A stretch of DNA of 64,000 nt from Clitopilus passeckerianus (taxonomy: Eukaryota > Basidiomycota > Agaricomycetes > Agaricales > Entolomataceae). The notes beneath the pieces are model-generated. The model ran no database searches. It worked only from the letters and a program-made list of their open reading frames with translations, and was not told the origin of the DNA. This document shows positions 34,964 through 46,042 of the stretch, in pieces. Within the stretch, counting starts at the first letter, position 1. The number at the start of each line of letters is the position of its first letter. Both the position numbers and the translations under genes were made by a program. The DNA lies in assembly GCA_944990035.1 (NCBI GenBank), contig CALYLX010000082.1:806001-870000 (forward strand). Reading direction: 5' to 3'.

Positions 34964-36915
34964 ATGAGCAGCAAGTACAATTTGGGCTCCCCCAAGGACT
35001 TTGAGAAGGATAGCTCCAAGGAATGGGTTGACGAGGCTAGCCTAGGAAGTTCAAATCGGTTCGCGAGTTTCAGTAAGCGCCTGAGGACGTGGGGTGTGGA
35101 ATCCCGAGGTATGTTGCCATTTTTTTCGCTCGTTGGCGAGCCGTTCATCTGAGCATGCTGCAGGAATACAGCCGGTGCCATACGAAGACCGTACAGATAC
35201 CCACTACAGCAAAATCTTCTTCATCTGGTTCTCGTCAAACTGCAACATCCTATCGTAAGCAACTCGCTTTGTGTACGAAGGTTTTGTGTTGAATAGCTTA
35301 CCAGGTTCTCCGCTGGAACACTTGGACCAGTCATTTTTGGCTTGGGTCTTCGTGATTCGTGTCTCATCATCCTGTTCTTCGAACTGTTGTGTGCCATCCC
35401 ACCAGCATACTTGTGAGTTCTTAATTAGAGACGTGGCCATCCTATCCGTGCTGACTTGGGTTTTCAGTACTACATGGGGCCCCAAGTTGGGAATGAGACA
35501 AATGATAATATCAAGATATTCTTTCGGGTTCGTCAATATCAGGTCTGTTGGCGCTCTGGCAGCTGAAATGACCCGTTGCGCAGATATTTTGGCGTTATTC
35601 TACCATGCATCCTCAACTTGACGGTTATGCTTGGGTTTTCGACATTGAATGGCATCCTGGGCGGACAGGCTTTGTCAAGTGTGGCAGACGGTAACCTTAG
35701 TTGGTCGTGCGTACAAGGCGTCTTCTCCCCGGAAACCCGAATGCTCATGGTCCTACTTCTGATAGGGTCGGAATTGTCATTATTGCTCTTGTCTCGCTTC
35801 TTGTATCCTTCTGCGGATACAAGGTCCTCAACTGGTCAGTCAGCCGGTTCCACGCCCTCAATGGTCTGGACTTACACTCCTTCTCCTCAGGTATGAACGT
35901 GTAGCATGGATACCAGTTGTCATTTCCTTCGTGGTCGCCCTTGGACTTGGAGGCAAGCACCTGGCAAATGTTCCGGCTCCTGAACCTGCAACAGCTGCCC
36001 AAGTCCTGAGCTTTGCATCGACTCTTGCTGGCTTCACCGTGACGTATTCTGCGCTCAGTTCCGACTTCACGACGTACTTCAGGCCTAACGTTCCCAGGTA
36101 CGTAGGCGAATCGCCTCTGCCGTATCCTTCCGTCTGATAGAGTTTTCCTGCAGCTGGAAGATCTTCCTCTACTCCTACGTCGGCTTCCTTCTCCCCATCA
36201 TCCCGCTTCAAGTCCTTGGTGCTGCCGTCGCCTGCGTAATTACCAACGTCCCTAGCTGGGACGCTGCCTACGCAGGTGGCAATGTTGGTGGTTTACTCGA
36301 GGCCATGCTCTCGCCAGCGAAGGGATTCGGCAAGTTCTTGACGGTTCTGCTGAGCTTGTCAGTGGCAGGCAACATGGCCGCAACATTCTACTCCGTCTCG
36401 TTGAACATGCAAATCTTCCTACCCTTCCTGGTGGCTGTCCCCCGATACGTCTTCTCCATTGTGGCAACTGCCATGTAGGTCCAAATACACCTTTGCTGCA
36501 AGCTCATGGATGCTAAAACACATGTTTACTCTATAGCGTCATCGTCCTTGCGATCGTCGGACAACACAAATTCTACGAAACCCTCACGAACTTCCTCGGT
36601 TTGATCGGATATTGGGCGTCGGCCTATGCCGCCATCGTCCTCATGGAACATCTCGTATTCCGAAAGAACGATCCCTCAGAATACGACATCTCGCAATGGA
36701 ATCAACCTAAGCTCCTGCCCACCGGACTTGCTGCATTAGCAGCCGGCATTGCGAGCTTTGGGCTGGTGATTCCTTCCATGGATCAAGTCTGGTTCGTCGG
36801 CCCGATTGCCAAGGCGGGCACGGGTGATATAGGGTTCGAGCTGGCATTCGTGTTAAGTTTGATTTTATACGTGCCGTTCAGGATGCTCGAAGTCAAACTC
36901 CGGGGAAGGCTTTGA
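34964..36915 (+). CDS. NCS1 family purine-cytosine permease, 500 aa
   Basis: Nine exons in phase: 34964-35108, 35164-35254, 35305-35412, 35468-35527, 35584-35706, 35766-35834, 35891-36097, 36154-36474 and 36537-36915. The N-terminal tail is hydrophilic (GIQPVPYEDRTDTHYSKIFF), a typical NCS1 entry to the first helix. Family stretches follow: FSAGTLGPVIFGLG, FTTWGPKLGMRQMIISRYSF, GFTVTYSALSSDFTTYF, GGLLEAMLSPAKGFGKFLTV and LGLIGYWASAYAAIVLMEHLVF. About 12 membrane helices are expected, and the length is normal for FCY2-type fungal transporters. It should import purines or cytosine with protons across the plasma membrane; exact substrate cannot be read from sequence. Introns are 50-62 nt. Confidence 0.9.
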
Positions 36916-37303
36916 GATGTACCTAGAGATGTATAATGGTTCAACGTTGGGAGTTTTCCAGGGCTTTTTTATTGCTATCTTAAAGTTATCTATGTACCGG
37001 TTTCTGTATATCCCAGTAACGTAAATGTCGACATGTTTAAATATATCTATCTGGACCACCATTTTCTTTGGCTTGGCCTTTTCGGCAGAAGCAAAAAATA
37101 AAATTTCACCATGTGGATCCAGGTAGGATGATCCATAGAATCATTTATCTGATATGATGAGGTTAAGCGACGTCATTGATGTTGCTTGAAAATCTTATCA
37201 GATAGCAACACGTAGTTTCCCGAATAGAAGTCCAACTCTCCCTCCCACCCACCGAAACTCAGCCCACGTTTAAGCATTCTGAGGACCCGCAGCTAAGCCA
37301 AAA
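36916..37303. other. Intergenic between permease and acyltransferase
   Basis: An AT-rich 3' region follows the permease stop, then the upstream region of the next gene. The word CTTATCAGATA near 37195 and TATCTGATATGATGAG near 37147 contain GATA-type cores, which would suit iron or nitrogen control but are common by chance. Confidence 0.35.
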
Positions 37304-38671
37304 ATGAATTCGGCCACCACCGCAGCGAATAGGAGGCTCCACGATATTCGGAGGCATATTTCTCCTGCGAAGCTAGCCAAAAACGACCCAGTTTTGGTAC
37401 TTCCTACTGGAGAACAGGTCACAGCCTTGACTACGAAGGACGGATTCGTCGAGCTACAGGTACAAGGGCGGGCAATATGCCGGTATAGAGTTACAGATAC
37501 CACTCTAGCTCTGGAAATTGCCGCAGTGCGTACCCCATTCGAAGCTCAGACAACACATATCCCGCGAGCCAACGCCGTCGAGCTTTTTGCTCCCGTCACC
37601 ACCAGCGACATCCCCATGGCGGACGTATGGGTAGTCATCTACGTCCTCTTCATCACCAACAAGGACTCTGAACATCTCCCTATCCGACTCTCGTCAATTT
37701 CCAACGGAGAAGATGTGGTGTTTTATTTACTCACCACCGGTCTTGGTCGGTTGTACCAAGGAACGAAGGCTCTGGAAGAAATGAAGGGCGTCATTTTCTT
37801 ATCAAGAGCAGCCTTTTGGCAGGGCGCAGGAACTACCAGCTTCCATTCTAGAGGATGGCTTAGGTCGCCGAGGCCGTCCTTCCCAAGCGTACCGTCATTT
37901 ACCCGCAACGACCTAGTTATTGCGGCGCATCCTCTTCGCCCGCCAAAATCCAGGCAGGGGCAGTTGTTATACACCAGGTATAGCGCACCGCATGGGGAAA
38001 CCCTCGAATTTACCGCCTTCGACCTGGAGGCACCTGGTGACCAGCCAGGAGTATCACCTCACCTCGCAGCCTTCCATAGGTGGCACAATGACGAGCGCGT
38101 TAATGTTGCCTGGGGAGAGGAGGGAACGCTGGAGAAACATAAGGAGTATATCAAGACGCTGCTCGCTGATCCTGGAGTTCTTCCGTTGATCATGAGCTGG
38201 GATGGCGAGCTCATGGGGTATGTAGAGCTTGTCTGGCTCAAAGAAAATCACGTCGCAGAGCACTTCCCGGAGGAGGTGCCTTGTGGCAACTGGGATCGAG
38301 GGATCCATGTCCTAGTTGGCGAAGAGAGGTTCCTGGGTAATGGAAGATGTAAGTTCTTCAATCAAAGATGAGAAGAAAAACTACTTACGATTCCAACTCA
38401 CCAGCTGAGGTGTGGCTGCGTTCGCTAGCCCATTTCTCGTTCTTGGATGAGCCCAGGACCTTGAGAGTTATTGGAGAACCCAAGGCAAGTAACATCGCCA
38501 TCAACAAGGCAGCCGCAGCTGCAGGATATGCGTTGGCCACGGTAAGACCAACCATGTCTCCATATGCACGGGTACTAATTCATCCAGCAGACTATTGATT
38601 TCCCATACAAAAGATCCTCATTGCTCGTCAATGCGCGAGAGCGATTCTTCAACATGTGTCGATTGCATTGA
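37304..38671 (+). CDS. IucB/SidF-like siderophore N-acyltransferase (GNAT fold), 420 aa
   Basis: Three exons: 37304-38348, 38405-38541 and 38591-38671. The C-terminal half carries the hydroxylysine/hydroxyornithine acyltransferase signature: FHRWHNDERVNVAWGEEGTL, LIMSWDGELMGYVELVW, WDRGIHVLVGEERFLGNGR, EVWLRSLAHFSFLDEPRT, VIGEPKASNIAINKAAAAAG and DFPYKRSSLLVNARERFF. These enzymes transfer an acyl group from acyl-CoA to an N-hydroxylated amino acid when making hydroxamate siderophores. The N-terminal half (about 1-240) is less conserved, as in fungal homologues. No ornithine oxygenase or NRPS gene is adjacent in this window, so it is not part of a visible cluster. Start is the first ATG; no signal peptide. 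Confidence 0.85.
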
Positions 38672-39135
38672 AGGAAGAGCCACGTTCTAACTTCTGAGGA
38701 TGCGTGCTATTGATATTCTGGGCGTGATTTTCGTTGATCTAGAGCATAGAGCTTGATCTCTATTTTCGTTGCTTTCCGTATATGTTTTCATCTTGATATG
38801 TTATCTGAGCTATGTTGCTTTGGTTATATGTATAAATTGAGTAGAAGCCCGATGAGACGCTGGGTTGCTGGTGGTGGACGAAGCGAAAGAGGTGGTTCAC
38901 AGCCACAGGGCTTGAAGCTTGAATGTTTGAACCTCTCCAACAGCCATCCACCGTCGCCGAGGCAACTCGAATCGCCCAAAAATACCAAGCCATACGAGTC
39001 GTTGAATACACTGTGGTTCTTCTGGCACCTTCTGGCTAGTTCGAATCATTAAGATGGCCATTAATATTCAATAATATCCGAGAAACATGGGTATACGACG
39101 TGAGTATTACGACCGTCCATTTCAGTGACCAATCC
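38672..39135. other. Convergent intergenic region
   Basis: This separates the 3' ends of the acyltransferase gene and the minus-strand 39.1 kb gene. Nothing else was recognised. Confidence 0.5.
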
Positions 39136-39954
39136 TCATTCCACCACAGCAACAACTCGAGAAGATGAAGCATCTGCTGCCTGGTCTCCGACTTTAGCCT
39201 TGACATACATTTGCCTTCCCTTGCCGTCGAGGAGTTCCGTACCCTCCGGACCTAAAGCCTTTCGCATCATCTCAACTTGAAGGGGTCTTCCAGGGGATGT
39301 CAGCTGAATGGGAGACTGAAGGTTGTGCATTCCTGATTGGACAGCGGGAGGAAAGCCATGGCCGATGATAAAGGTAGGTTCCTCCAGGATGGTCGAGAGA
39401 CTGGACAGGTCTGACTCAGTGGGTTGCTGACTCGGTTGGGTACTAGTTTCCCCGAGGTTCCACTTCGGTGGCAGAGGCCCCGGAAGGCCGTTCGATACGC
39501 GCCGAGGCTTCTGCGGTGCAGTAGGCGTTTCAAGGGATATCGGGTTGGCTGGAGTCATGTATCGCGTGAGTCCATTGGACATACCCGCCTCCGCTTCGTT
39601 CGGATCTACCTCAGTCGAAGTGTCGTCCTCTTCATCGGGGATTAGGTCCATGTCCTCGTCGTCCTCATGAGAGCGTATCCACCGCGTATGGGTCCCAAGA
39701 CCAGTCGCAGAGGGAGTCACTTGTTGTATCGTGCCACTGCGTCTTAGAGGCGAAGGAGAGGGAACCGTGGGTTGGTGGGTTTGGAGATGGGGCTGGTGCG
39801 GGGCTATCCCTCCTGCTTGTTGTGCGAGTTGGCGCTGGTATCTGGTAAGCATAACCATTCTTTCAGTGGTATGGGTCTGATTCAGAGATTTAGGTCGTAT
39901 GTAAGAGCGTAAAGCAGAAGCTGACTGGGAGTGGATTGAATGTTGAGAAGACAT
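39136..39954 (-). CDS. Hypothetical low-complexity protein, about 272 aa
   Basis: A single open frame starts at the ATG at 39954 (MSSQHSIHSQSASALRSYIR). A second ATG 32 codons later (MVMLTRYQRQLAQQ) is an equally good start. The protein is Gln/Pro/Ser-rich, with an acidic patch near residues 100-125 (SHEDDEDMDLIPDEEDDTST) and a more ordered C-terminus (SPGRPLQVEMMRKALGPEG). No domain is recognised. The frame extends further upstream without a stop to 40107, but that part looks like leader sequence. Confidence 0.6.
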   Translation of the reverse strand: MSSQHSIHSQSASALRSYIRPKSLNQTHTTERMVMLTRYQRQLAQQAGGIAPHQPHLQTHQPTVPSPSPLRRSGTIQQVTPSATGLGTHTRWIRSHEDDEDMDLIPDEEDDTSTEVDPNEAEAGMSNGLTRYMTPANPISLETPTAPQKPRRVSNGLPGPLPPKWNLGETSTQPSQQPTESDLSSLSTILEEPTFIIGHGFPPAVQSGMHNLQSPIQLTSPGRPLQVEMMRKALGPEGTELLDGKGRQMYVKAKVGDQAADASSSRVVAVVE

Positions 39955-40911
39955 ACGTACCCACAGCCTCCTCTTATACCCGGCCAAACCAGTCAACAAT
40001 GCCACCTCCTTGTGCTCTCTTTTGTGTTTCTCGTCACTGTGACACCAAGTGGACAGCTGTGGACAAGCGTATGCTTTGATGCGCACACTTCCTTTTGAGG
40101 ATATCAAGGTGATGGCAGCGCCTCTTACGACGTGTTGCGACGCGTCAAAGCGAAGTACAAATTCCAGGACCCGTCATTTGAAGTGTTACAGGGCAAAGAG
40201 ACGCGTCTGACGCGTGATTGGATGCACGCCAAGTCAGTCCAATGCCTTCATAGGCACTCAATCGGTGGTCTAACAGTTGCAAATGCAGATTATCGACTAT
40301 CATAATGCAAAGCAATTGCCTCTCTGTGGCTTCTACTTTACTCGCTGCATGTGGGCTCAGCATTGCCACCAACGCGCAAACTTCGTTCTAGCCGCAGCCA
40401 TTGAACTGGTCTGGCCAAAGCGACCTATCAAATGAAGCCAAGCTACTCAGAAATTTTCGACATAGATAATGGCGTTCAAATGGACAAGACGGGCATCACT
40501 AAAATTGACCCCACGGCCTGGAAGCTCTCTCGATTCGCCTAATTCCACGCGGCTCGAAATTCGACGGCGTTCTACGGGCCATGATCGCAATCGATGGAAC
40601 GGGATGATTTGACACTACGCGGAGAGCCAGAAGAACAGTGGGAAACCTCAAGAATCAGGGTTCTGGGCGCTGGAAGCGGTATAAGAATCTGGACCACCGT
40701 CGTCGATTGGACCTCGTTCGATCACAAGTCCGTCCTACCACGGCCACCAAGTCTATACCTCCTCAATTCACCTCACAACCCCGAGAACCCCCTCGACGTA
40801 AGCCGGTGCAAGTCGCTATCTCGATCATCGTACGTTATCGTATCCCCTTGCCAATTCTTCGACATCCGTTTCTTACATTCTTCTACAAGGTCGACCTTTT
40901 AGAATTCCATC
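39955..40911. other. Divergent intergenic region
   Basis: This is the shared upstream region of the minus-strand 39.1 kb gene and the plus-strand 40.9 kb gene. A plus frame at 40594-40902 overlaps the leader of the latter and shows no family. Confidence 0.4.
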
Positions 40912-42561
40912 ATGCTCTCCACTCTTCTGTCTCCGATCAAGCAACTCTACAATCTCACACCCAAGAAGATTTTCTCGTCACCACTCAAGTTGCCTTTTCC
41001 CGTCTCCATGCCTCCAACACCCTCTCGTCCACGTCCCGGCACTTCTCGCCCTCTAGGCAAATCTCGTCCCACCCTCCTCAGGAAGGAGAGCTCATTTTCC
41101 CTCGGCGCTAAAAGGGAGGATGCGAGGCGCGCTTACGTTAAGCATCAGCATCAGCAAAAGAAGCAAAAGTCGATCTTGGTTAGGAAGGCGAGCACCCCCT
41201 TGCCCTTACCAGGCGCCTGGCCGGGGACGTTTTTCAAGCCACCTCGTCATGTCCCCGAACCCACCACCCTCGCTACACCGCAGTCCAGTTCGCCCAAATT
41301 CGCCCAAACCCCGCCTGTAACTGACATCTCTGATCTTCTTTCCGACACTACCGACTACTTCGGTCAGAGTCGCCTTTCTGCTGGGGACAAGATCATGCTC
41401 AAAGAACTGGAGATTCTTGGTTTAACGACCGACTGGAAGAAAGCTCTACAGTCGGCCAGAGACGATGTCGAAAGAGGGCTGCAAAACGCCGAAGAGGAAC
41501 GGGAGGCATGGGAGCAGAGTGGGAGGGTCTGGGACGGGCGAGGAATTGACTGGAAGGAGAGAAGGAGGAGGTATTTGGAAAAGAAGGCGTTGGCTAGGGA
41601 AGGAAACCGGGCTGGCGGAATCAAGAATAGCTTCGGGTCTGGAAGAATGAGTGGGAAAGCGAAGAAGGCGAGCAAGACTCCTCGACCTACTACCACGACA
41701 GGGAAGGCCACATACAGAGGACGTCAATACATCCCTCGCCCTGCATTCCCAACATATGCTCCACCTTCGTCAAAGAAGCCAGCCATGTCCCCCAAACAAC
41801 ACGAAGAGCGTCTCGCTGCTATGTCGAGGAAGATCAGGGAAGATATTGCCCGAGACAAATTCGCGAAACAGGCTGCTCTCGAGCGTCAGCAACGGGAGAA
41901 CGAGGAGAGGAGAAAGGAGAATGAGGAGATCACCAATCGATTAGGGGAGTGGATCAAGAAGCAGAGGGAGATGCGCGAGAGGGAGGAGATGGCGGCCTGG
42001 GAGGAGGCGCGGCAGGAGGAGGCAGCACGAAGGCAAGAGGAGGCAGCCGAGAGGGAACGGCAGAGGAAGGCGATGGAGGAAGCACAGCGACGAAGGGAGG
42101 AAGCCGAACGTCGTAGGCAAGAACAGCAACGCCAACAAGCCCCCGCCCCGAACCCGACTTTGAAGTTTCTCCAACTCTTCGAAGTTTACGCAGCCAAATG
42201 GAACTACCTCAAATCCACACCTGCTCCCCCTGCGGACTCCCCCTGCCCTCCAGAACAACAGATCACGTTCCAGGATCTTCCGTGGCCTCTGCTGTTCCAT
42301 CCTTCTTCCATCTTCGACTTCACTGCATCCAACGTAGGAGCTTTCATACTGCACCCCGACCGGCCGGGGATTAAAAACAAGAGCAGGAAGGACGTCATCA
42401 AAGCTGAGATTAGGAGATGGCACCCTGACAAGTTCGAATCTTCTGTCGGTCGCCGCGTCGTTGTACCTGAGACCAGCTCAGACGAGGGAGAGGATATGGT
42501 GAAGGAGATTAGCAAGGTTATCGCAGGTGCTCTAAATGATTTATTATCGATGCCAGAGTAA
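40912..42561 (+). CDS. Coiled-coil protein with NFKBIL1-like C-terminal J-type region, 549 aa
   Basis: A single exon with a full-length frame. Residues 1-150 are basic and Ser/Pro-rich. A linker helix follows (DKIMLKELEILGLTTDWKKA). A long Arg/Glu-rich coiled coil spans about 290-410 (RREEAERRRQEQQRQQ). The C-terminus (about 480-549) has AEIRRWHPDKFESSVGRRVV followed by EISKVIAGALNDLLS. The RRWHPDKF motif with a downstream helix resembles the divergent J-like end of NFKBIL1 relatives, including the HPD triplet. Function in fungi is unknown; an RNA-processing or chaperone-adaptor role is only inference. Confidence 0.82.
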   Translation: MLSTLLSPIKQLYNLTPKKIFSSPLKLPFPVSMPPTPSRPRPGTSRPLGKSRPTLLRKESSFSLGAKREDARRAYVKHQHQQKKQKSILVRKASTPLPLPGAWPGTFFKPPRHVPEPTTLATPQSSSPKFAQTPPVTDISDLLSDTTDYFGQSRLSAGDKIMLKELEILGLTTDWKKALQSARDDVERGLQNAEEEREAWEQSGRVWDGRGIDWKERRRRYLEKKALAREGNRAGGIKNSFGSGRMSGKAKKASKTPRPTTTTGKATYRGRQYIPRPAFPTYAPPSSKKPAMSPKQHEERLAAMSRKIREDIARDKFAKQAALERQQRENEERRKENEEITNRLGEWIKKQREMREREEMAAWEEARQEEAARRQEEAAERERQRKAMEEAQRRREEAERRRQEQQRQQAPAPNPTLKFLQLFEVYAAKWNYLKSTPAPPADSPCPPEQQITFQDLPWPLLFHPSSIFDFTASNVGAFILHPDRPGIKNKSRKDVIKAEIRRWHPDKFESSVGRRVVVPETSSDEGEDMVKEISKVIAGALNDLLSMPE

Positions 42562-43238
42562 GGCATTAGAAGGATTTTACTTGGTGGAGTACTTGGTAAA
42601 CACGCTTATTTCTGTCTTTTTCATGATTTCGCAGTGCTGGTCACTCCTGACGGTCATTACTCCTGATGTTTCTCTTCAGTTCTCTTGCCGCTCATTAATC
42701 TTGTATTCTATCTTACATATCGTCTAATCGCAGTGAAATTGGTCGTCAAACGAATCTGCATGCTTGAACTCGGGGAAGGATGCTGCCGATGTACCACGGG
42801 CAGCGTTAAAACGCTGATTTGGGGTGCAAGTCATTAGCTCAACAATTGGCCGATACACCACTTCTCGCCACTGACCGTCATACATGACCTGTATTTGGCA
42901 GGTTATAGAGCGGTGGAGTGGCTTTTGTCAGGACAGTCAGAATGAAGCTCACCGGGCGATGATCAAGGGCCTGAATATCTCCACATTTCTCCTCTCTGGA
43001 ACAAGAAAACCAGGTCTTATGATCCAAACCTCACCCGCTGACAGCTCTGATTAGCTAGAGATGTGACACATCTTCCAAACATTCAAGCCGTCCGCTAGGC
43101 GCCACTGTAGTTTGATCATGACTGAAAACATGCTGGGGTCAAACAACTCTTGAGATATAAAGGCTCGTTTCTTGGCCTCTTGAGACTCATCGGCTCGCAA
43201 GTCCAATCCGCTTTCTCTGTCCAGCCGAATATTTCACC
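42562..43238. other. Intergenic
   Basis: 3' region of the preceding gene and promoter of the next. A TATA-like ATATAAAG at about 43153 lies about 85 bp before the ATG at 43239. Confidence 0.5.
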
Positions 43239-43930
43239 ATGTCCGGTAAGCTTTGAACTTCTTTGAGCAAGCGGTAGACCTGATCAACGCCGTTCTGTTA
43301 CCTTTGTTCGCGATGATATACTACCAACAGAATCCAATGGTGTGCCTTGAGTTCGCTAAGTAACATGCCCGTAGTCATTCACGGACCACTTTCTGCAGTC
43401 GAAGACTTTCTTAACAGTAGCCATCGAGTCGAGAAGGATAGCGCGGGCAGCGATTTGAGCCTGTTCAGTGTCAGCAGCATTGAAGCCAACAAAAAGCTGT
43501 ACGATATCTCAATCCCTTTGGGACCTGCCACATTCGAGGTTAGTTTGCGAGCTAGAATATCTTGTATTTGATTACTCACATTTTTTTTATGAAACGCGCT
43601 CTCTTAGTTTAAGATCGCTGTCGACGCACCTGCCGACCAACTCAGCGTTGATGCCTTCATACAGATTCCGATTCTTGGGAAACTAGCACTTGGTCGACAG
43701 TCAGGGAGCCTCAAGGATGGTTTCACCTTGAAATTCCATACTCAGGTGACCCAGGGGAAATTCCACTTTCACCCGAAGGATAGCTGGGTATATCTGGATT
43801 ACGATGTCACTGTATTTGGACAGAACCGCAAGGGAGATATCAAGTTGGTACCCACTTCGTAAGTGTTTCTGTTTTATCAATTCAGGGTTTAAACTGACAG
43901 GGATGATTTGCATTCCGTCATCGTAGTTGA
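43239..43930 (+). CDS. Small orphan protein, 144 aa, five exons
   Basis: Exons: 43239-43245, 43331-43339, 43375-43538, 43608-43858 and 43927-43930. Exons 1 and 2 contribute only the first residues (MSESN), and the stop is split by the last intron. The second intron would be only 35 nt. The product has no signal peptide and looks beta-rich (FKIAVDAPADQLSVDAFIQI, FTLKFHTQVTQGKFHFHP, WVYLDYDVTVFGQNRKGDI). A TATA-like box and length recall cytosolic fruiting-body lectins, but no family was recognised, so this is not claimed. The main exons (43375-43858) are solid; the ends are less so. Confidence 0.6.
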
Positions 43931-45394
43931 GCGTTGGAAATATCAGCTCAGCTGAACATAAGCATGTCCATTCTCTCGTTCGACCCCACTCATCTCCGAT
44001 CGCTGTCTATACTGTGTGCAGTAAATATGTAAAGTGTTTGCTATCCCATTTTGAAATTGTGAATACTGGTGTTTGGCGGAATGACGAGGACGACAGGGAT
44101 ATAGACAGTCTAGTGTGGCGCGAACAAGTTCTTCAAAGCTCTAGGGAGAGGCGGTTGTTTTTTATTATCGCTGAGGTCCTATACAGAAACGCGGTGACCG
44201 TGCTATACGTACAGGATCTATTGTACCTGCTCACGGTGATAGTATCGCCTGGTTCGTTTGCTCAGGCTTCGTTTCGAGTTCGTTGGGGGATCGCGGCTTA
44301 CAGTCAAGGGTGCCGTGGGAAAAAGAAGATATCCATCATTCATCATTGCACTTGATGGTTATTTAATGACACCACTCCACTTGTTGCATTCATTCGTTTC
44401 TCCCATTAACCGTCCCCTATAGATCAATCCATGTGCTAGAGAGGGCTCGGGAGCATGAGAACAAGGTTAAGCATTTTTTCGATTATCGCCGAAGTCCGTA
44501 TTGCGTGCATGCATCTCCTGCATGGTCTTGCCGTCAAAGTGTCCAAGCATGTCGCGAGGAGCATTGAGCTATTCCCGTCCAACCTACGACCCCCATTCCC
44601 GCCAAAGAACGAGTAGATGCCTATGGAGAAGTTTCGCTTTGGTCTATCGGACCGTAGCTTGCTCCCTCCTTGTTGCTTGCTTGGGTGGGTACCAAACTCG
44701 AAGAAAACGGTACCAAGGTAGTCGGCCGGGACATATCGACCCAGAATCTCAAGGCGGAGAAGTCACCTTTTGGCTGGACGAACGCATACTTGAGAAATAC
44801 CTGTGGGTTCAATAGATAACGATGGCTACCACATTCAAGTTTCAAGCAGCTACCGAACTCGCTGTCCTTACATCAGTTCATCAACCAAATGGGAGCCCTT
44901 CCAAAGATGCGGACATATACAACCATCACTCCAAGCTTTAAATTTCCCGCAGGACATCAAATCCCGATCCCTTTTTCTGAATCGCTGGAAATGTGGCTCT
45001 TGCAGGCGTCTGCGTGAACATGGTGCGTTGAAAGCTGCCGGACCAGTTAACGTATACTGATACCCCGTTGCAGGGACAGTACTCAGCATGACCTCGGATA
45101 CACCTGGAAACACTATGCTTTACAACGAACTAACCTCTCAAGCAGTGACTACATGCGACACTGCCAGATTTAATAACACAGACCACGCCGAAGAGACGAG
45201 CAGCATTGTGTGCCCTGGCGGAAATTACCTGAGCTTTGAGGGGTTGAGCCTTGTGGCGGGTAACAATGTGACAATCGACCAAACCCGCGGTACGTTCCTG
45301 AAGCTGCTTCACCTAATTATTGGTATCTCATACACTCGACAGATCTGAGTTGGCGTACCTCGTTTCTTGCCCAATGAAGCCTCCTAGGCGACGA
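43931..45394. other. Stretch with exon-like fragments but no supported gene
   Basis: Protein-like pieces occur on the plus strand: FKFPAGHQIPIPFSESLEMW (near 44937) and TVLSMTSDTPGNTMLYNEL (from 45074), the latter continuing to a possible donor at 45290. I could not join them into one frame with a start. A real small gene or a decayed one is possible at 44822-45376. Confidence 0.3.
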
Positions 45395-46042
45395 GGACAG
45401 CAAGATACTTGAATGGTTCTCCTCCATCAATTACCGGACCATTCATCACGAGAGTTATAAGAGGCGAGTTAAAAACACCGGGGACTAGTTCCTCGAATAC
45501 ATCGTGGTGCAGAAATGGCTATTTGCTTTGGAGCCACTGATTACATGGCGGTCTGGTATCTGTAGGTCTCTTACGTTCATAACTTCAACATACATCTGGC
45601 CCCTCTTTCAAGTTGGTGTAGCTGAAGTTGGAAAACTGACACGGCGTACGTACTCACCTGTCCCTGGAATCGATGAGGACCATTGATGCTTGCTCCTAGC
45701 TCGATGTCGATCGCCTACCTCCAGAATCAACATACTCACGAATACTTCTCCCCCGTCCTTTTCGTATACTTCAACTACAAATCCTGTAACATCAATATTA
45801 TGGACAACAATGGGCGTTCCCCACTCATTTGGGGAGGCAGTGGTAGGATTCCATGTGGTTACCACGGCGCTAAAAAGGAATTCGATTCTTATGCAAACGT
45901 CCATCTCCTTCTCAACCGCGACGAGGTGAACCTCGATCGAGCAGACAGCGAAGGCCAAACGGCAGTGTTCTACACCTCCTGCGAAGTTTTCCAGGCTTGT
46001 GGCGTTGCTCCTAGCCAGGGAAAGAATTTGACCGGAGCCTGA
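45395..46042 (+). pseudogene. NACHT-ankyrin relic (decayed paralogue of the 57.4-60.9 kb gene)
   Basis: Ordered fragments match the intact gene. DEDSKILEWFSSINYRTIHH corresponds to DEDEKIMQWLSPLNYRVTHD. After it, an in-frame TAG follows NTGD, and IVVQKWL corresponds to EEVQKWL. A degraded P-loop (GVAEVGKLT for GVGKTV) is followed by PVLFVYFNYK (for PVLFIYFNYK). Then the sequence jumps directly to an ankyrin-like part (NNGRSPLIW, VHLLLNRDEVNLDRADSEGQ). Nearly the whole NACHT core, more than 350 residues in the other copy, is missing. It lies on the opposite strand to the intact gene. Confidence 0.72.

Noticed and set aside
36865..37062. Minus ORF with repeated Tyr/Ile/Ser words (YISRYIS-like)
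   Set aside because: Reflects AT-rich 3' sequence with repeated TATC words, not a protein.
44822..45376. Possible small gene with exons at 44822, 45074-45289 and 45345-45376
   Set aside because: Pieces are protein-like and the 3' donor/acceptor fit, but no in-phase path from an ATG was found.
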